DNA from: Dulcicalothrix desertica PCC 7102 | GTDB taxonomy: Bacteria > Cyanobacteriota > Cyanobacteriia > Cyanobacteriales > Nostocaceae | DNA length: 64,000 nucleotides | Assembly: GCF_003991905.1 (NCBI RefSeq) | Contig: NZ_RSCL01000040.1 | Location: 1-64,000, forward strand | Direction of reading: 5' to 3' | Shown here: one piece after another, positions 42,246 to 52,111 of the stretch | How the letters are laid out: each line of letters starts with the position of its first letter | Numbering within the stretch: the stretch's first letter is position 1 | Notes under the pieces: model-generated | Databases searched by the model: none | What the model was told of the DNA's origin: nothing | Seen by the model: the letters and a program-made list of their open reading frames with translations, nothing else | Translations under genes and position numbers: made by a program

Positions 42246-43445
42246 CTATCTACTAGCAACCTTTTTGGCTGCGGCTAACATTAAATTTGATTCATTTACA
42301 CCAAATTTATAGCCAATGCCAAAATTCAAAGGTTCAATGCTGTTATTCGATTGGTAAATTTTTCTCAAGTCAGCTTGATAGCTATTACTGAATAAACCGA
42401 TGGGACGACTGTAAGAACCATAAAATTTTAAGTTCCATTGCGATGAAGCAAATGACCTGAGTGGCATTCCAGAGTCATCTTGGAGTAAGTAATTACTATC
42501 AGCTAATATCAAGTTTTTAATTTCTGAGAAGCTTTCATTGTGCATCAAATATGAAGCAGCTTTGAGGTAAGTGACTTTATTGTCTAACTGGTTTACAAAT
42601 TTAACAAACTCCGGTCGTTTCTTTAATCCATCATTCGATAAATCTGTAGAAAAGTAGTATAAATCACGAGCTTCAGTTTCACCTTCGGGAATAAAAGCAA
42701 TTTTTACCCCTGACACCATCCCCTTTGCAAATTGTTGAACTTTGCCGTCTTTATCTAAACCTATATATTGGACATTCTGGATACGATTATTAGTACGCGC
42801 GAGAAAAACGTATAAAATTGGTAGAACTCCTTGTTTTTCCAAGTCTACCTTCATATCGTTAGTACGGAAAAAGCTAAATTGCAAGATTGCATATAGCGAA
42901 CTTCTTGCTTCCTGTAGCTTTGTGTTCTTCTGACTCTCGTTCAAACTGGTAAAATCAGGCACATTACCCACTGGTTCTAAACCAGCTAAGACAAATTGTT
43001 TTGCTTTAGGAAATAGAGAATAGGAGTATAAAAAATCAGGCCCGCTAAAAGGATATAAAATTGTTGGAGAAGTTGCATTAACATTTTGTAGCTCTTTTTT
43101 CGTCCAATCTCTAACCTTAGTTAATTGCTGTGCATCTAATTTTGACCAAGAGTTTTGATAAAATTTTTGATGGCTTTGCCAACTATTACTTTTTTGCAAT
43201 GCAGCTAGTTTACTTCCCGCATCTACATTAATTCCAGCTAGGGTTTTTGCTGTATCTGTTAAAAGCTCTGATTTAGATTTATCAACTTCTTTTTTAGGTT
43301 CTTTGTTGTCTTTAATCGCTAATTGCTGGTCTGATTGCCGTGCTTCATTATTACCACCTGTATTTTGGCAGGCACTAGAGCAGAAAAGTAAAGCGGTGAA
43401 TGCTATACAAGCCGGAAAACATGAATAATATTTCTTATTGTTCAT
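42246..43445 (-). CDS. Unknown lipoprotein
   Basis: The 399-residue protein has a lipoprotein signal (FTALLFCSSAC with Cys about residue 26) and a Lys/Glu/Asn-rich linker, then a globular part with PTILYPFSGPDFLYSYSLFP, GLEPVGNVPDF, FFRTNDMKVDLEKQGVLPIL and KAASYLMHNESFSEIK. I have seen this pattern in conserved bacterial hypothetical lipoproteins but no function is assigned. It would be anchored in a membrane facing the periplasm. It converges on the serine hydrolase gene. Confidence 0.65.
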   Translation of the reverse strand: MNNKKYYSCFPACIAFTALLFCSSACQNTGGNNEARQSDQQLAIKDNKEPKKEVDKSKSELLTDTAKTLAGINVDAGSKLAALQKSNSWQSHQKFYQNSWSKLDAQQLTKVRDWTKKELQNVNATSPTILYPFSGPDFLYSYSLFPKAKQFVLAGLEPVGNVPDFTSLNESQKNTKLQEARSSLYAILQFSFFRTNDMKVDLEKQGVLPILYVFLARTNNRIQNVQYIGLDKDGKVQQFAKGMVSGVKIAFIPEGETEARDLYYFSTDLSNDGLKKRPEFVKFVNQLDNKVTYLKAASYLMHNESFSEIKNLILADSNYLLQDDSGMPLRSFASSQWNLKFYGSYSRPIGLFSNSYQADLRKIYQSNNSIEPLNFGIGYKFGVNESNLMLAAAKKVASR

Positions 43446-43503
43446 AGTTGTAAATAGTTGATAATTTCGTATGGTGGCTTAAGCCACCGTACATATTGGT
43501 GAG

Positions 43504-44823
43504 TTAAGATGCTTTGAGTTGTTTTCTGGCAACTAGTAAATAAACAACGGCGCCAATGAATAATGTGCCAATACCCGCTAGTGACTCAACAGGTTTATTC
43601 ATCAGAATAAAAGCTAATATCCACACACTGATAAGCAAAAATATGATTGGTGTGATGGGATAACCCCAGGTTTGATAGGGACGAGGTGCATCGGGATATC
43701 TCAAGCGGTATACAAAAACACCTAAAACTGTGATAAATGATGACAAATTTAGAGTAAAGCCAAGGTAGGTAATTACTGCCTCAAAGCTAGAAGTAATCAG
43801 TAATACAATGACAATCGATAATTGCAGAAGAATCGCATAGAAAGGTGTTCCCTGAGAATTCTTTTTCGCAAGTACTTTAAATACAGGTATATCTTCTCCA
43901 ATGATTTGGGTTACTCTGGGCCCAGCCAAAACCATCGAACTAATCGAAGAAATTAGACCAAAGGAAATCAACAACCCCATTAATTTAGCTCCGGATGAAC
44001 CGAAGATTTGATTGGCAGCAATGTAACCCACTTCAAGTTGACCCGCTAGTTCACTAATTGGTGTGGTGCGAAGGAAAGTCAAGTTGAGCAGTAAATATAA
44101 CCCCATCACAATCAAGGTTCCGATGATTAAAGAGCGAGGTAAGTTCTTTTCTGGCTTTTCAACTTCGCTCGCTAGGTATACTGCAGCATTCCAACCTGAG
44201 TATGAATAGGTGACATAGACAAGAGATACAGCAAAGGGTGAACTGAATATCAGGTTGAAGTCTGTACCAGATGGTAAGAATGTTAGTTCTTGAGGTTGGG
44301 TGAAAAATAAACCACAGCCAATCACCACCACAATCAACATCACTTTCAGAATCGTGGATACCTGCTGAAAGTAACTGCCAAATTTGACAGTGGTGGTATG
44401 AATCAGCGACACACCAACCACAACCAACAACGCGATTACTTTTGGAGGCGCCATTGGAAATACACTGTTAAAATATGCTCCCAACGCCATACCCGAAGCA
44501 GCTATGGGTGCGGCAAAACCCACAGTCACCGATATCCACCCCGACAAAAAACCAACAATGGGATGATAAATACGAGATAAGTAATAATACTCACCTCCCG
44601 ACCTTGGCATCGCTGCACCTAACTCTCCATAAGCTAAGGCGCCGCAAATCGAAAAGACTCCACCTACTATCCACAAAAATAGAAGAGCGAAACCTGATTT
44701 AATACCTTCTAATTGAAAGCCCAAACTAGTAAATACACCGATGCCAATCATGTTAGCTACAACTATACATATGGCTGTAAATAAGTTAATACTCTTAGAG
44801 TGTTGCTGTTGATCTAAAGACAT
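43504..44823 (-). CDS. APC-family amino-acid permease
   Basis: The 439-residue protein has about 12 membrane helices. The first helix contains the APC signature for the substrate carboxylate/amino site (VANMIGIGVFTSLGF), followed by GALAYGELGAAMPRSGGEYY in the second and third, both diagnostic of the amino acid-polyamine-organocation superfamily (LAT/APA branch). Substrate cannot be told from sequence. It lies in the inner membrane. No operon partner. Confidence 0.88.
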   Translation of the reverse strand: MSLDQQQHSKSINLFTAICIVVANMIGIGVFTSLGFQLEGIKSGFALLFLWIVGGVFSICGALAYGELGAAMPRSGGEYYYLSRIYHPIVGFLSGWISVTVGFAAPIAASGMALGAYFNSVFPMAPPKVIALLVVVGVSLIHTTTVKFGSYFQQVSTILKVMLIVVVIGCGLFFTQPQELTFLPSGTDFNLIFSSPFAVSLVYVTYSYSGWNAAVYLASEVEKPEKNLPRSLIIGTLIVMGLYLLLNLTFLRTTPISELAGQLEVGYIAANQIFGSSGAKLMGLLISFGLISSISSMVLAGPRVTQIIGEDIPVFKVLAKKNSQGTPFYAILLQLSIVIVLLITSSFEAVITYLGFTLNLSSFITVLGVFVYRLRYPDAPRPYQTWGYPITPIIFLLISVWILAFILMNKPVESLAGIGTLFIGAVVYLLVARKQLKAS

Positions 44824-45303
44824 TCAATTAACCTAAGTGTTAACACTGAATATAAATATAAATTTAGTAGTTTTTCGTACTAATCCTCCTTTGTTCTGTT
44901 GTATTCCATAAAAAAGCAATATGCCAAGTGTCATGCATAGACTTAATACCCAAGGCGCCAAGTCAATACTGCTCGGTTAAGGATTTTTTGCAATGATTAC
45001 CGACATGCAGAAACCGAATTAATACGGTCTCTACAAGGTTTTGGGTTTATAGAATTTTCTTAACCGAGCAGTATTGGGCACCAAGTGATATTAAGATTAT
45101 TGTCGTAATCGTAGAATTTTTATCACAAAACGCGCGATTTAGCTATGACTATTTTTTAGGTTGTTGCTGTTTACATGCGCGTTTTTTATCTATAAACCAA
45201 TCTTTTTAATATCAAATTTTTGCAATCAGCTTAAGTCCTCATTTTATAGTTTTATATGGCTGAAGTGATAATATGATTTTATAAAATACTGGGTGATTTT
45301 CGT
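44824..45303. other. Intergenic stretch with an inserted miniature element
   Basis: Between two divergent genes, this 480-bp stretch contains a 113-bp element (44964-45076). The remaining AT-rich parts (44824-44953 and 45087-45303) must hold both promoters; no clear motif was fixed. Confidence 0.6.
44954..45086. mobile_element. 113-bp miniature element with 18-bp perfect inverted ends and ~10-bp target duplication
   Basis: The element 44964-45076 ends in CAATACTGCTCGGTTAAG and its exact inverted copy. It is flanked by GGCGCCAAGT on the left (44954-44963) and GGCACCAAGT on the right (45077-45086), a direct repeat with one change. A 10-bp duplication would fit an IS4-type transposase acting in trans; that is inference. 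No coding sequence inside. Confidence 0.85.
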
Positions 45304-46428
45304 ATGGTACAGCTTTCTCCAATATATATAAACAAAGAAAAAACCAAGAGTAGAATTTATTATTACGATGCGATTAAAGCTTTGGCTATTTACTTGGTTT
45401 GTATATATCATTACAACAATCTTAATACCAATATTCTCGACAATCCTAATTTTGGAGTTTATATAAATTACTTTTTTTATGGCATCTCAAGCATTGCAGT
45501 TCCATTATTTTTTATGGTAAATGGGGCTTTGTTATTGAATAAGTCATACAATCTTAGAAGCCATCTTAAAAAAGTACTTTATCTATATATTTTGGTTTCT
45601 GTGTGGAGTTTTATTTACTCAGTAATATTTATTCCCATTGAAGGAGTTTCATATTCTATAAAAGAGTTCTTGATGGCATGGTTTTTTCTGAAAGAAGGAA
45701 CAAGTGAGCATTTATGGTTTTTAAAAGCATTAATATCGGTATATTTGCTATTTCCATTTATCAAGGAATTTTATGATGTTCCAGGACGTAAGCTTCTAAA
45801 ATTATTTTGCTGTATCGTTTTTGTTTTTTCTTTCGGTAACTTATTTTTGATTAACTTGTTAAACTCAGCAAAATTTGTTTTTGGTTCTAATTATCTTAAT
45901 GACAATTCTTTTGATTTCTTTCCTATGGTAAATCCATTTGGAAACTACAGCTATACTTTGTTTTATTTTATTGTTGGCGCCGTTCTTAGTGAAAAAATTA
46001 AAAGCAACAAAATCAATGTGTCAACCAAAGTGCTAGTCACATCTTTTTTCACTGCTTTATTTGCGTTATTTCTGTACGGCGTTTTAATGACTGTTTCATC
46101 CAATACTTTTTATGACACTGTGTGGAATGGCTACTACTCCATAATGACGCTAATCATGTCAGCTTCGACTTTTGTGTTTTTTTCTAAGCTCACTTATGCA
46201 AATGACAAGGTTAATAACTGTTTGACAATAATTGGTGCTAGTACGCTCGGTATATATCTTGTTCATAGATTTGTAGGCGCCGTAACTATTCCATATTTCC
46301 GTGGTTTAATTTTATCCAACGGTTTAGTGTTAAATATTATTTATGGTTTGTTGTTGGTGCTTGGTTCGTTATTGATTGTGCTTTTGCTTAAAAAGTTACC
46401 TCTTCTGAGAAAAATAGTAAATATTTAA
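45304..46428 (+). CDS. Acyltransferase-3 family membrane protein
   Basis: The 374-residue protein has about ten membrane helices and the acyltransferase-3 signature near the N-terminus (YYDAIKALAIYLVCIYHYNN, with the conserved D/R-like and His residues), followed by FFMVNGALLL and LWFLKALISVYLLFPFIKEF. Such proteins O-acetylate sugars of surface polysaccharides or related glycans. AT-rich compared with its neighbours, which may indicate acquisition. It is a single gene followed by an inverted dispersed repeat. Confidence 0.88.
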   Translation: MVQLSPIYINKEKTKSRIYYYDAIKALAIYLVCIYHYNNLNTNILDNPNFGVYINYFFYGISSIAVPLFFMVNGALLLNKSYNLRSHLKKVLYLYILVSVWSFIYSVIFIPIEGVSYSIKEFLMAWFFLKEGTSEHLWFLKALISVYLLFPFIKEFYDVPGRKLLKLFCCIVFVFSFGNLFLINLLNSAKFVFGSNYLNDNSFDFFPMVNPFGNYSYTLFYFIVGAVLSEKIKSNKINVSTKVLVTSFFTALFALFLYGVLMTVSSNTFYDTVWNGYYSIMTLIMSASTFVFFSKLTYANDKVNNCLTIIGASTLGIYLVHRFVGAVTIPYFRGLILSNGLVLNIIYGLLLVLGSLLIVLLLKKLPLLRKIVNI

Positions 46429-46720
46429 GTCACATCTTGTGGGATGAAGTCGCATCTTGTGGGATGGGCATCCTTGCCCGTCTCTTTAATCAACAATCTT
46501 GTAAGGCGGGCAGGGATGCCCGCTCCACAAGACAAGATGAACAATTATATTTTTTGTAAGTGAAGCGTAGGCGACTTGATTAACTGTTAAGAAATGCTAA
46601 ATTAAGTTTATGAACGCAAAAAATATGGACTAGGAGTTAATGCCTCCTAGTCCTTTTAAAAAAGCGGGTCAACCGCTACCAATGTAGGTTAACCCGTGCA
46701 GCTTTGGGAACGCGCAGAAA
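46429..46720. other. Intergenic stretch with inverted dispersed repeat and hairpins
   Basis: It has an inverted repeat unit at 46445-46539 (CATCTTGTGGGATGGGCATC facing GGGATGCCCGCTCCACAAG, with partial copies at 28158 and 26983), a terminator at 46615-46657, and a further stem (GGGTCAACC/GGTTAACCC, 46665-46698). No gene was seen. Confidence 0.7.
46615..46657 (-). terminator. Intrinsic terminator of the ycf35-like gene
   Basis: The stem GGACTAGGAG/CTCCTAGTCC (46627-46636 with 46644-46653) has a 7-base loop. On the minus strand it is followed by ATATTTTTTGC; on the plus strand by TTTT, so it could work both ways. Confidence 0.8.
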
Positions 46721-46723
46721 TGC

Positions 46724-47074
46724 TTATTGCAATACCAACTTAACGTTAGCGTTTTGCAAACCGCGTTGCTTAACTTCTGATAATGTTTTGTTTACAGCGT
46801 ACTTTTGGTTAATCGAGTTGATTAATTCGGTTTGGTTGTGCTTTTTAGCAACGCCCCAAAGGTCTGCAATCAAGTCGAAGGAACCATCGCTGTTGCGTGA
46901 CCAACCTAAGTCATATTCGCCTTCGAGAACAGCAACGATATCAGAGCGAACGCGCTGACCGTTGTAACCACGAACATCTGCTTCGGTTTTAACGGAAATA
47001 CCTAGGTCACGCAGTGATGCTTTGAGGATTTCTGCGTCGGTGATTTTGGTGCGGAGTGTGCTAAAATGAGACAT
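46724..47074 (-). CDS. ycf35: Ycf35-like protein (DUF1257)
   Basis: From ATG 47074 the product has 116 residues: SHFSTLRTKITDAEILKASL, VRSDIVAVLEGEYDLGWSRN, GSFDLIADLWGV and LQNANVKLVLQ, typical of DUF1257 proteins, which include the plastid Ycf35. The function is unknown; they are often near ycf46-like ATPase genes, as here (130 bases). A GGAGG site at 47080-47086 supports this start over the longer frame from 47089. Confidence 0.88.
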   Translation of the reverse strand: MSHFSTLRTKITDAEILKASLRDLGISVKTEADVRGYNGQRVRSDIVAVLEGEYDLGWSRNSDGSFDLIADLWGVAKKHNQTELINSINQKYAVNKTLSEVKQRGLQNANVKLVLQ

Positions 47075-47218
47075 TTGGGTTTCCTCCAAAGAGAAGATAG
47101 ATAATTTAAGACGTTTCTATCGTTCGTCGCAGCTTAAATGTATTAAGTTGCGGCTTTTTTCGTTCGGCGCTAGCTTTTGAGACTAGCCTTTCCCCCTGTG
47201 GTAGCAGAGGAAAGCTTT

Positions 47219-48730
47219 TTAGAACTCCATTCGCTGATATTCAGCTACGGAGGACGCTGCGGGTCGCGCACGCTGTCTTGCCCAGTCTCGCAGGGCTGTT
47301 ACCTGCTCTTGCATCGTTCGAGACAATGGCAATGTGGCTTTTAGTGCAGCAATAATATCTAGTTGTGTGAACTCGCGGTCTTGGGCGAATGCTTCGTACA
47401 TCGCTGCGACTAACGCTTGTTCAATTTCTGCTCCCGAAAATCCATCGGACATCTTCGCCAGTTGTTGTAGGTCGAAGCGGGATATGTCTGTCCGGCGTTT
47501 CGTTAGGTGAATTCTGTATATATCTTGACGTTCTTCGGGTGTAGGTAAGTCTACGAAGAATATTTCGTCAAAGCGACCTTTCCGCAAAAACTCTCCTGGT
47601 AATCTTTCAACTCGGTTGGCTGTTGCCATCACGAATACTGGAGATTTTTTCTCTTGCATCCAGGTTAAGAATGAACCGAAGATTCGACTCGATGTTCCAC
47701 CATCGGAGTCACCGGAACCCGAACTGCCTGCAAACGATTTATCCAACTCATCGATAAACAATATCGCTGGAGAAATTGATTCGGCTGTTTTTAATGCGTT
47801 CCGTAAGTTAGCCTCTGAACGACCAACCATTGAACCATCGTACACTCTTCCCATATCTAAGCGTAACAGTGGCAGACCCCACAACCGAGAAGTTGTTTTG
47901 GCTATTAACGATTTACCACACCCAGGAACACCTAGTATTAACATCCCTTTTGGTTGGGGTAGTCCATACTCTCTGGCTCTTTCGGTAAATGCGTTCGAGC
48001 GCTGTGTTAACCACTTCTTCAGTTCTTCTAACCCACCTACCGCTTCAATGGTTTCATCTTCTTCGATGTACTCTAGAATTCCATTGCGGCGGATTAACTG
48101 TTTTTTCTCAGATAAAACTATGTCTACTTCATCTTCCGTCAGGCGCCCCGTAGTTACCTGTGCCTTACGGTAGACTTTTTCAGCTTCGTCTTTTGTTAAA
48201 CCTAAAGCTGCTCGTAAAAGCTTCTCTCTTGCTTCAGTTGTTAAACGACGACCGCGATTTTGATCTATATGATATGTTAAAACTTTATTTAATTCACCCA
48301 TATCTGGGAGTTGGAAGTCAAGAACTACTACTTCTTTCTCCAACTCGATGGGCACTTGCTGCATCGGCGACATTAATATAATATTTTTGTTAGTACCTTT
48401 GAAGGATGCTATGGCATCGCGCAAAGACCTGGTTGTCGCAGGTGCATCAATAAATGGATGTAAATCTTTAAGTATAAATATAGCAGGTTCTTTCTGGCGA
48501 ATTATCCACTCAATCGCCGCTTCGGGTGAAACGGTATTGTGCTGGGTTACGTTTCTTGGCTGACCGTACTCAACTATTCCGTGAGTTACTGTCCACACAT
48601 ATACCCGCCGTTGCGGCTTCGAGGACTGGGCAATTGCAGAAATTGATAGCTCTGCTCGCTCTTCCTCTGAGGTCACAAGATATATTAGGGGGTACTGAGC
48701 CTGAATTAGAATGTTTAGCTCTTCTTTCAT
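47219..48730 (-). CDS. ycf46: Ycf46-like AAA ATPase
   Basis: The 503-residue protein has an N-terminal regulatory part (LNILIQAQYPLIYLVTSEEE, AIFILKDLHPF) and a C-terminal AAA domain: Walker A GVPGCGKSLIAKT (~residue 266-278), Walker B AILFIDELDKSF (~322), a Ser/Gly-rich insert and the second-region arginines in PGEFLRKGRFDEIF. It is the Ycf46 family of cyanobacteria and red-type plastids; reported roles concern photosynthesis and inorganic carbon regulation, which I recall only generally. It precedes the ycf35-like gene on the same strand. Confidence 0.9.
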   Translation of the reverse strand: MKEELNILIQAQYPLIYLVTSEEERAELSISAIAQSSKPQRRVYVWTVTHGIVEYGQPRNVTQHNTVSPEAAIEWIIRQKEPAIFILKDLHPFIDAPATTRSLRDAIASFKGTNKNIILMSPMQQVPIELEKEVVVLDFQLPDMGELNKVLTYHIDQNRGRRLTTEAREKLLRAALGLTKDEAEKVYRKAQVTTGRLTEDEVDIVLSEKKQLIRRNGILEYIEEDETIEAVGGLEELKKWLTQRSNAFTERAREYGLPQPKGMLILGVPGCGKSLIAKTTSRLWGLPLLRLDMGRVYDGSMVGRSEANLRNALKTAESISPAILFIDELDKSFAGSSGSGDSDGGTSSRIFGSFLTWMQEKKSPVFVMATANRVERLPGEFLRKGRFDEIFFVDLPTPEERQDIYRIHLTKRRTDISRFDLQQLAKMSDGFSGAEIEQALVAAMYEAFAQDREFTQLDIIAALKATLPLSRTMQEQVTALRDWARQRARPAASSVAEYQRMEF

Positions 48731-48818
48731 ACATCGACCTTCTTGAGACCTGGACTGAGACTTTAGAACACCGCGTGTACTTTACTTTTGGCGCCGGAAC
48801 GAACTAAGCGTTTGTCAC

Positions 48819-49160
48819 CTACTTCAAACAAGGAACTAATTCCTCTCCCTTTGAAGATTCCTCTTCCTCATCGATTTCCTCTAAAGTGAGATGCTCGATA
48901 AGTCCTGGCTGGTTTCCCAGTGACACCAGTTCTCCGTCACGTATTACGAGCGAACTGTCGCAACTTGGACATGAGTAAACTCGATGTGTTCTTCCGTATG
49001 ATGATTCGATTTCGTCAATTAACTCCGAATTTTTTAGGTAGAAAACTAACGCTCTCTCCGCAAGTTCGGACATCGGCTCAGAATCAACTGCCGCACGGAT
49101 TTTTAATCTCCTATGCAGTTCTGGCGATAAATATAGCGTAACCTTTTGCTTAGCTTGCAT
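48819..49160 (-). CDS. Ribbon-helix-helix protein with a possible zinc ribbon
   Basis: The 113-residue protein begins with a ribbon-helix-helix domain (KVTLYLSPELHRRLKIRAAV, then SELAERALVFYL) and follows with SCPSCDSSLVIRDGELVSLG, one C-x-x-C pair, and an acidic tail. It could bind DNA as a dimer. It is upstream of the ycf46-like gene on the same strand, 88 bases away, and may be a regulator of it. No partner toxin is nearby. Confidence 0.7.
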   Translation of the reverse strand: MQAKQKVTLYLSPELHRRLKIRAAVDSEPMSELAERALVFYLKNSELIDEIESSYGRTHRVYSCPSCDSSLVIRDGELVSLGNQPGLIEHLTLEEIDEEEESSKGEELVPCLK

Positions 49161-49354
49161 ATAACTTGTTAACGGTCTTACCCGGGTATGTATTTCAAGT
49201 TATCGCTTTGTTTCCCAGTTGTCAATATGCTAAAACGTTTTGACGGCAATTTCGTAATATTTCTTTACAATTCGAGGCAGTTAACATCGTAATCTGTCAC
49301 AAAAATGGAATATAGGGGCCACAAAGGGTGATAGATTAAGCTATCAGCGAGTAA

Positions 49355-50518
<1,164 letters not shown>

Positions 50519-50580
50519 CACTGGGCAAAGGGTAAAAGCTTATTCCTGCTTTACTCTAACCCCTCTTTTTATCTTTTTGT

Positions 50581-50608
50581 GTAGAGACGTGATTCATCAC
50601 GTCTCTAC
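50581..50608. repeat. 28-bp perfect palindrome, family copy 6
   Basis: Arms GTAGAGACGTGA and TCACGTCTCTAC flank TTCA/TGAA-like centre bases. It differs from other copies at inner positions on both arms in a matching way. It lies between sqdB and sqdX. Confidence 0.9.
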
Positions 50609-50702
50609 TAACGAAAATTTTAAATAAATGTTTATTTAGTTCTAGATGCAGCAATTGTAGAAAAATTAGAATTATCTAAACCAATCGACAAACGACTCAT
50701 TT

Positions 50703-51839
50703 ATGAAAATAGCCCTGTTCACGGAAACCTTTTTGCCCAAGGTCGATGGCATTGTGACGCGCTTAAGTCATACCGTTGACCATTTGCAACGTAATGGTGA
50801 CCAAGTATTGGTTGTTTGTCCTGAAGGTGGAATGACCGAATATAAAGGAGCGCAAATTTATGGTGTCTCCGGTTTTCCCCTACCTTTGTATCCTGAACTC
50901 AAAATGGCATTGCCGCGTCCCGCGATTGGTGAAGCTGTTGATAATTTTCGACCTGATATAATCCACGTTGTTAACCCGGCAGTTTTGGGAATATCTGGGA
51001 TATTTCATAGCAAAATCAATGATATTCCACTCGTTGCCTCTTACCACACTCATTTACCGCAATACCTTCAACATTATGGTTTGGGGATGCTCGAAGGGTT
51101 ATTGTGGGAATTGTTAAAGGTAGCACATAACCAAGCAGCTTTAAATTTGTGTACTTCAACCGCAATGTGTGACGAGCTTACTGGGCATGGTATCGAACGG
51201 GTAGATTTGTGGCAAAGGGGTGTTGATACTGAGACATTTCACCCAATTCGAGCTAGTCAGGTTGTGCGCGCGCATCTATCACAAAATTCTCCTGAAAGTC
51301 CATTATTACTTTATGTCGGGCGCCTGTCAGCAGAAAAAGAAATCGAGCGGATAAAACCAATATTAGAAGCTATACCAAATGCACGGTTGGCTTTAGTAGG
51401 GGATGGACCACACCGTCAAGCTTTAGAAAAACACTTTGCTGGTACGAATACATTTTTTGTAGGCTATTTAACAGGGGTAGAATTAGGTAGTGCATTTGCT
51501 AGTGCTGATGCGTTTATTTTTCCATCACGTACCGAAACTCTAGGTTTAGTACTACTCGAAGCAATGGCCGCTGGGTGTCCTGTAGTTGCCGCACGCTCTG
51601 GTGGTATTCCTGATATTGTTACTGATGGAGTTAATGGTTATTTATTTGACCCTAATACCTCCGATGCAGGCGCCATTGCCGCAACAATGAGATTACTATC
51701 CCAGAAACACGAACGTGAGACGATTCGTCAAAATGCTCGCAGTGAAGCCGAAAAATGGGGATGGGCAGCAGCAACAAGCCAATTACAGTCATATTACCGA
51801 AAAGTCGTTTATTCGGTAAAACAGAAAGTTGTGGCTTAA
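50703..51839 (+). CDS. sqdX: Sulfoquinovosyltransferase
   Basis: The 378-residue GT4-family glycosyltransferase transfers sulfoquinovose from its UDP form to diacylglycerol, completing SQDG. Marks are the N-terminal FTETFLPKVDGIVTRLSHTV, VASYHTHLPQYL, the donor-site blocks LLYVGRLSAEKEIE, ARLALVGDGPHR, FIFPSRTETLGLVLLEAMAA and GCPVVAARSGGIPDIV. It lies 184 bases after sqdB with a palindromic repeat between, so the pair may or may not be one transcript. A strong GAAACCCGG-type hairpin follows. Confidence 0.96.
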   Translation: MKIALFTETFLPKVDGIVTRLSHTVDHLQRNGDQVLVVCPEGGMTEYKGAQIYGVSGFPLPLYPELKMALPRPAIGEAVDNFRPDIIHVVNPAVLGISGIFHSKINDIPLVASYHTHLPQYLQHYGLGMLEGLLWELLKVAHNQAALNLCTSTAMCDELTGHGIERVDLWQRGVDTETFHPIRASQVVRAHLSQNSPESPLLLYVGRLSAEKEIERIKPILEAIPNARLALVGDGPHRQALEKHFAGTNTFFVGYLTGVELGSAFASADAFIFPSRTETLGLVLLEAMAAGCPVVAARSGGIPDIVTDGVNGYLFDPNTSDAGAIAATMRLLSQKHERETIRQNARSEAEKWGWAAATSQLQSYYRKVVYSVKQKVVA

Positions 51840-51844
51840 CTTGC

Positions 51845-51889
51845 CAGTAAGAAACCCGGTTTCTTTGTTGAGAAACCGGGTTTCTAAGA
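51845..51889 (+). terminator. Hairpin of dispersed GAAACCCGGTTTC repeats after sqdX
   Basis: AGAAACCCGG-TTTCT and AGAAACCGGG-TTTCT units form a long stem around TTTGTTG, directly after the sqdX stop. The same core sits in the miniature element within vapC (38355-38475). No long T run follows, so termination is inference. Confidence 0.6.
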
Positions 51890-52111
51890 TGCAAAAACAC
51901 AGATGGAAAGATTTGCAGAAATCCATCTGTGTTTGTTTACGTACTAAAATATCATTAGTACTTATAAATTAATTAAATTAATTAACTAAATTATCCGTAT
52001 CAGTATATATTGCAATAAATGGAGAAAAATCTAATACTTAAATTTGTTATTTAAAATCTAACCTCTAAAATCTAAAGCTAGAAATATAAACTTCTTTCAT
52101 CACACACTCCC

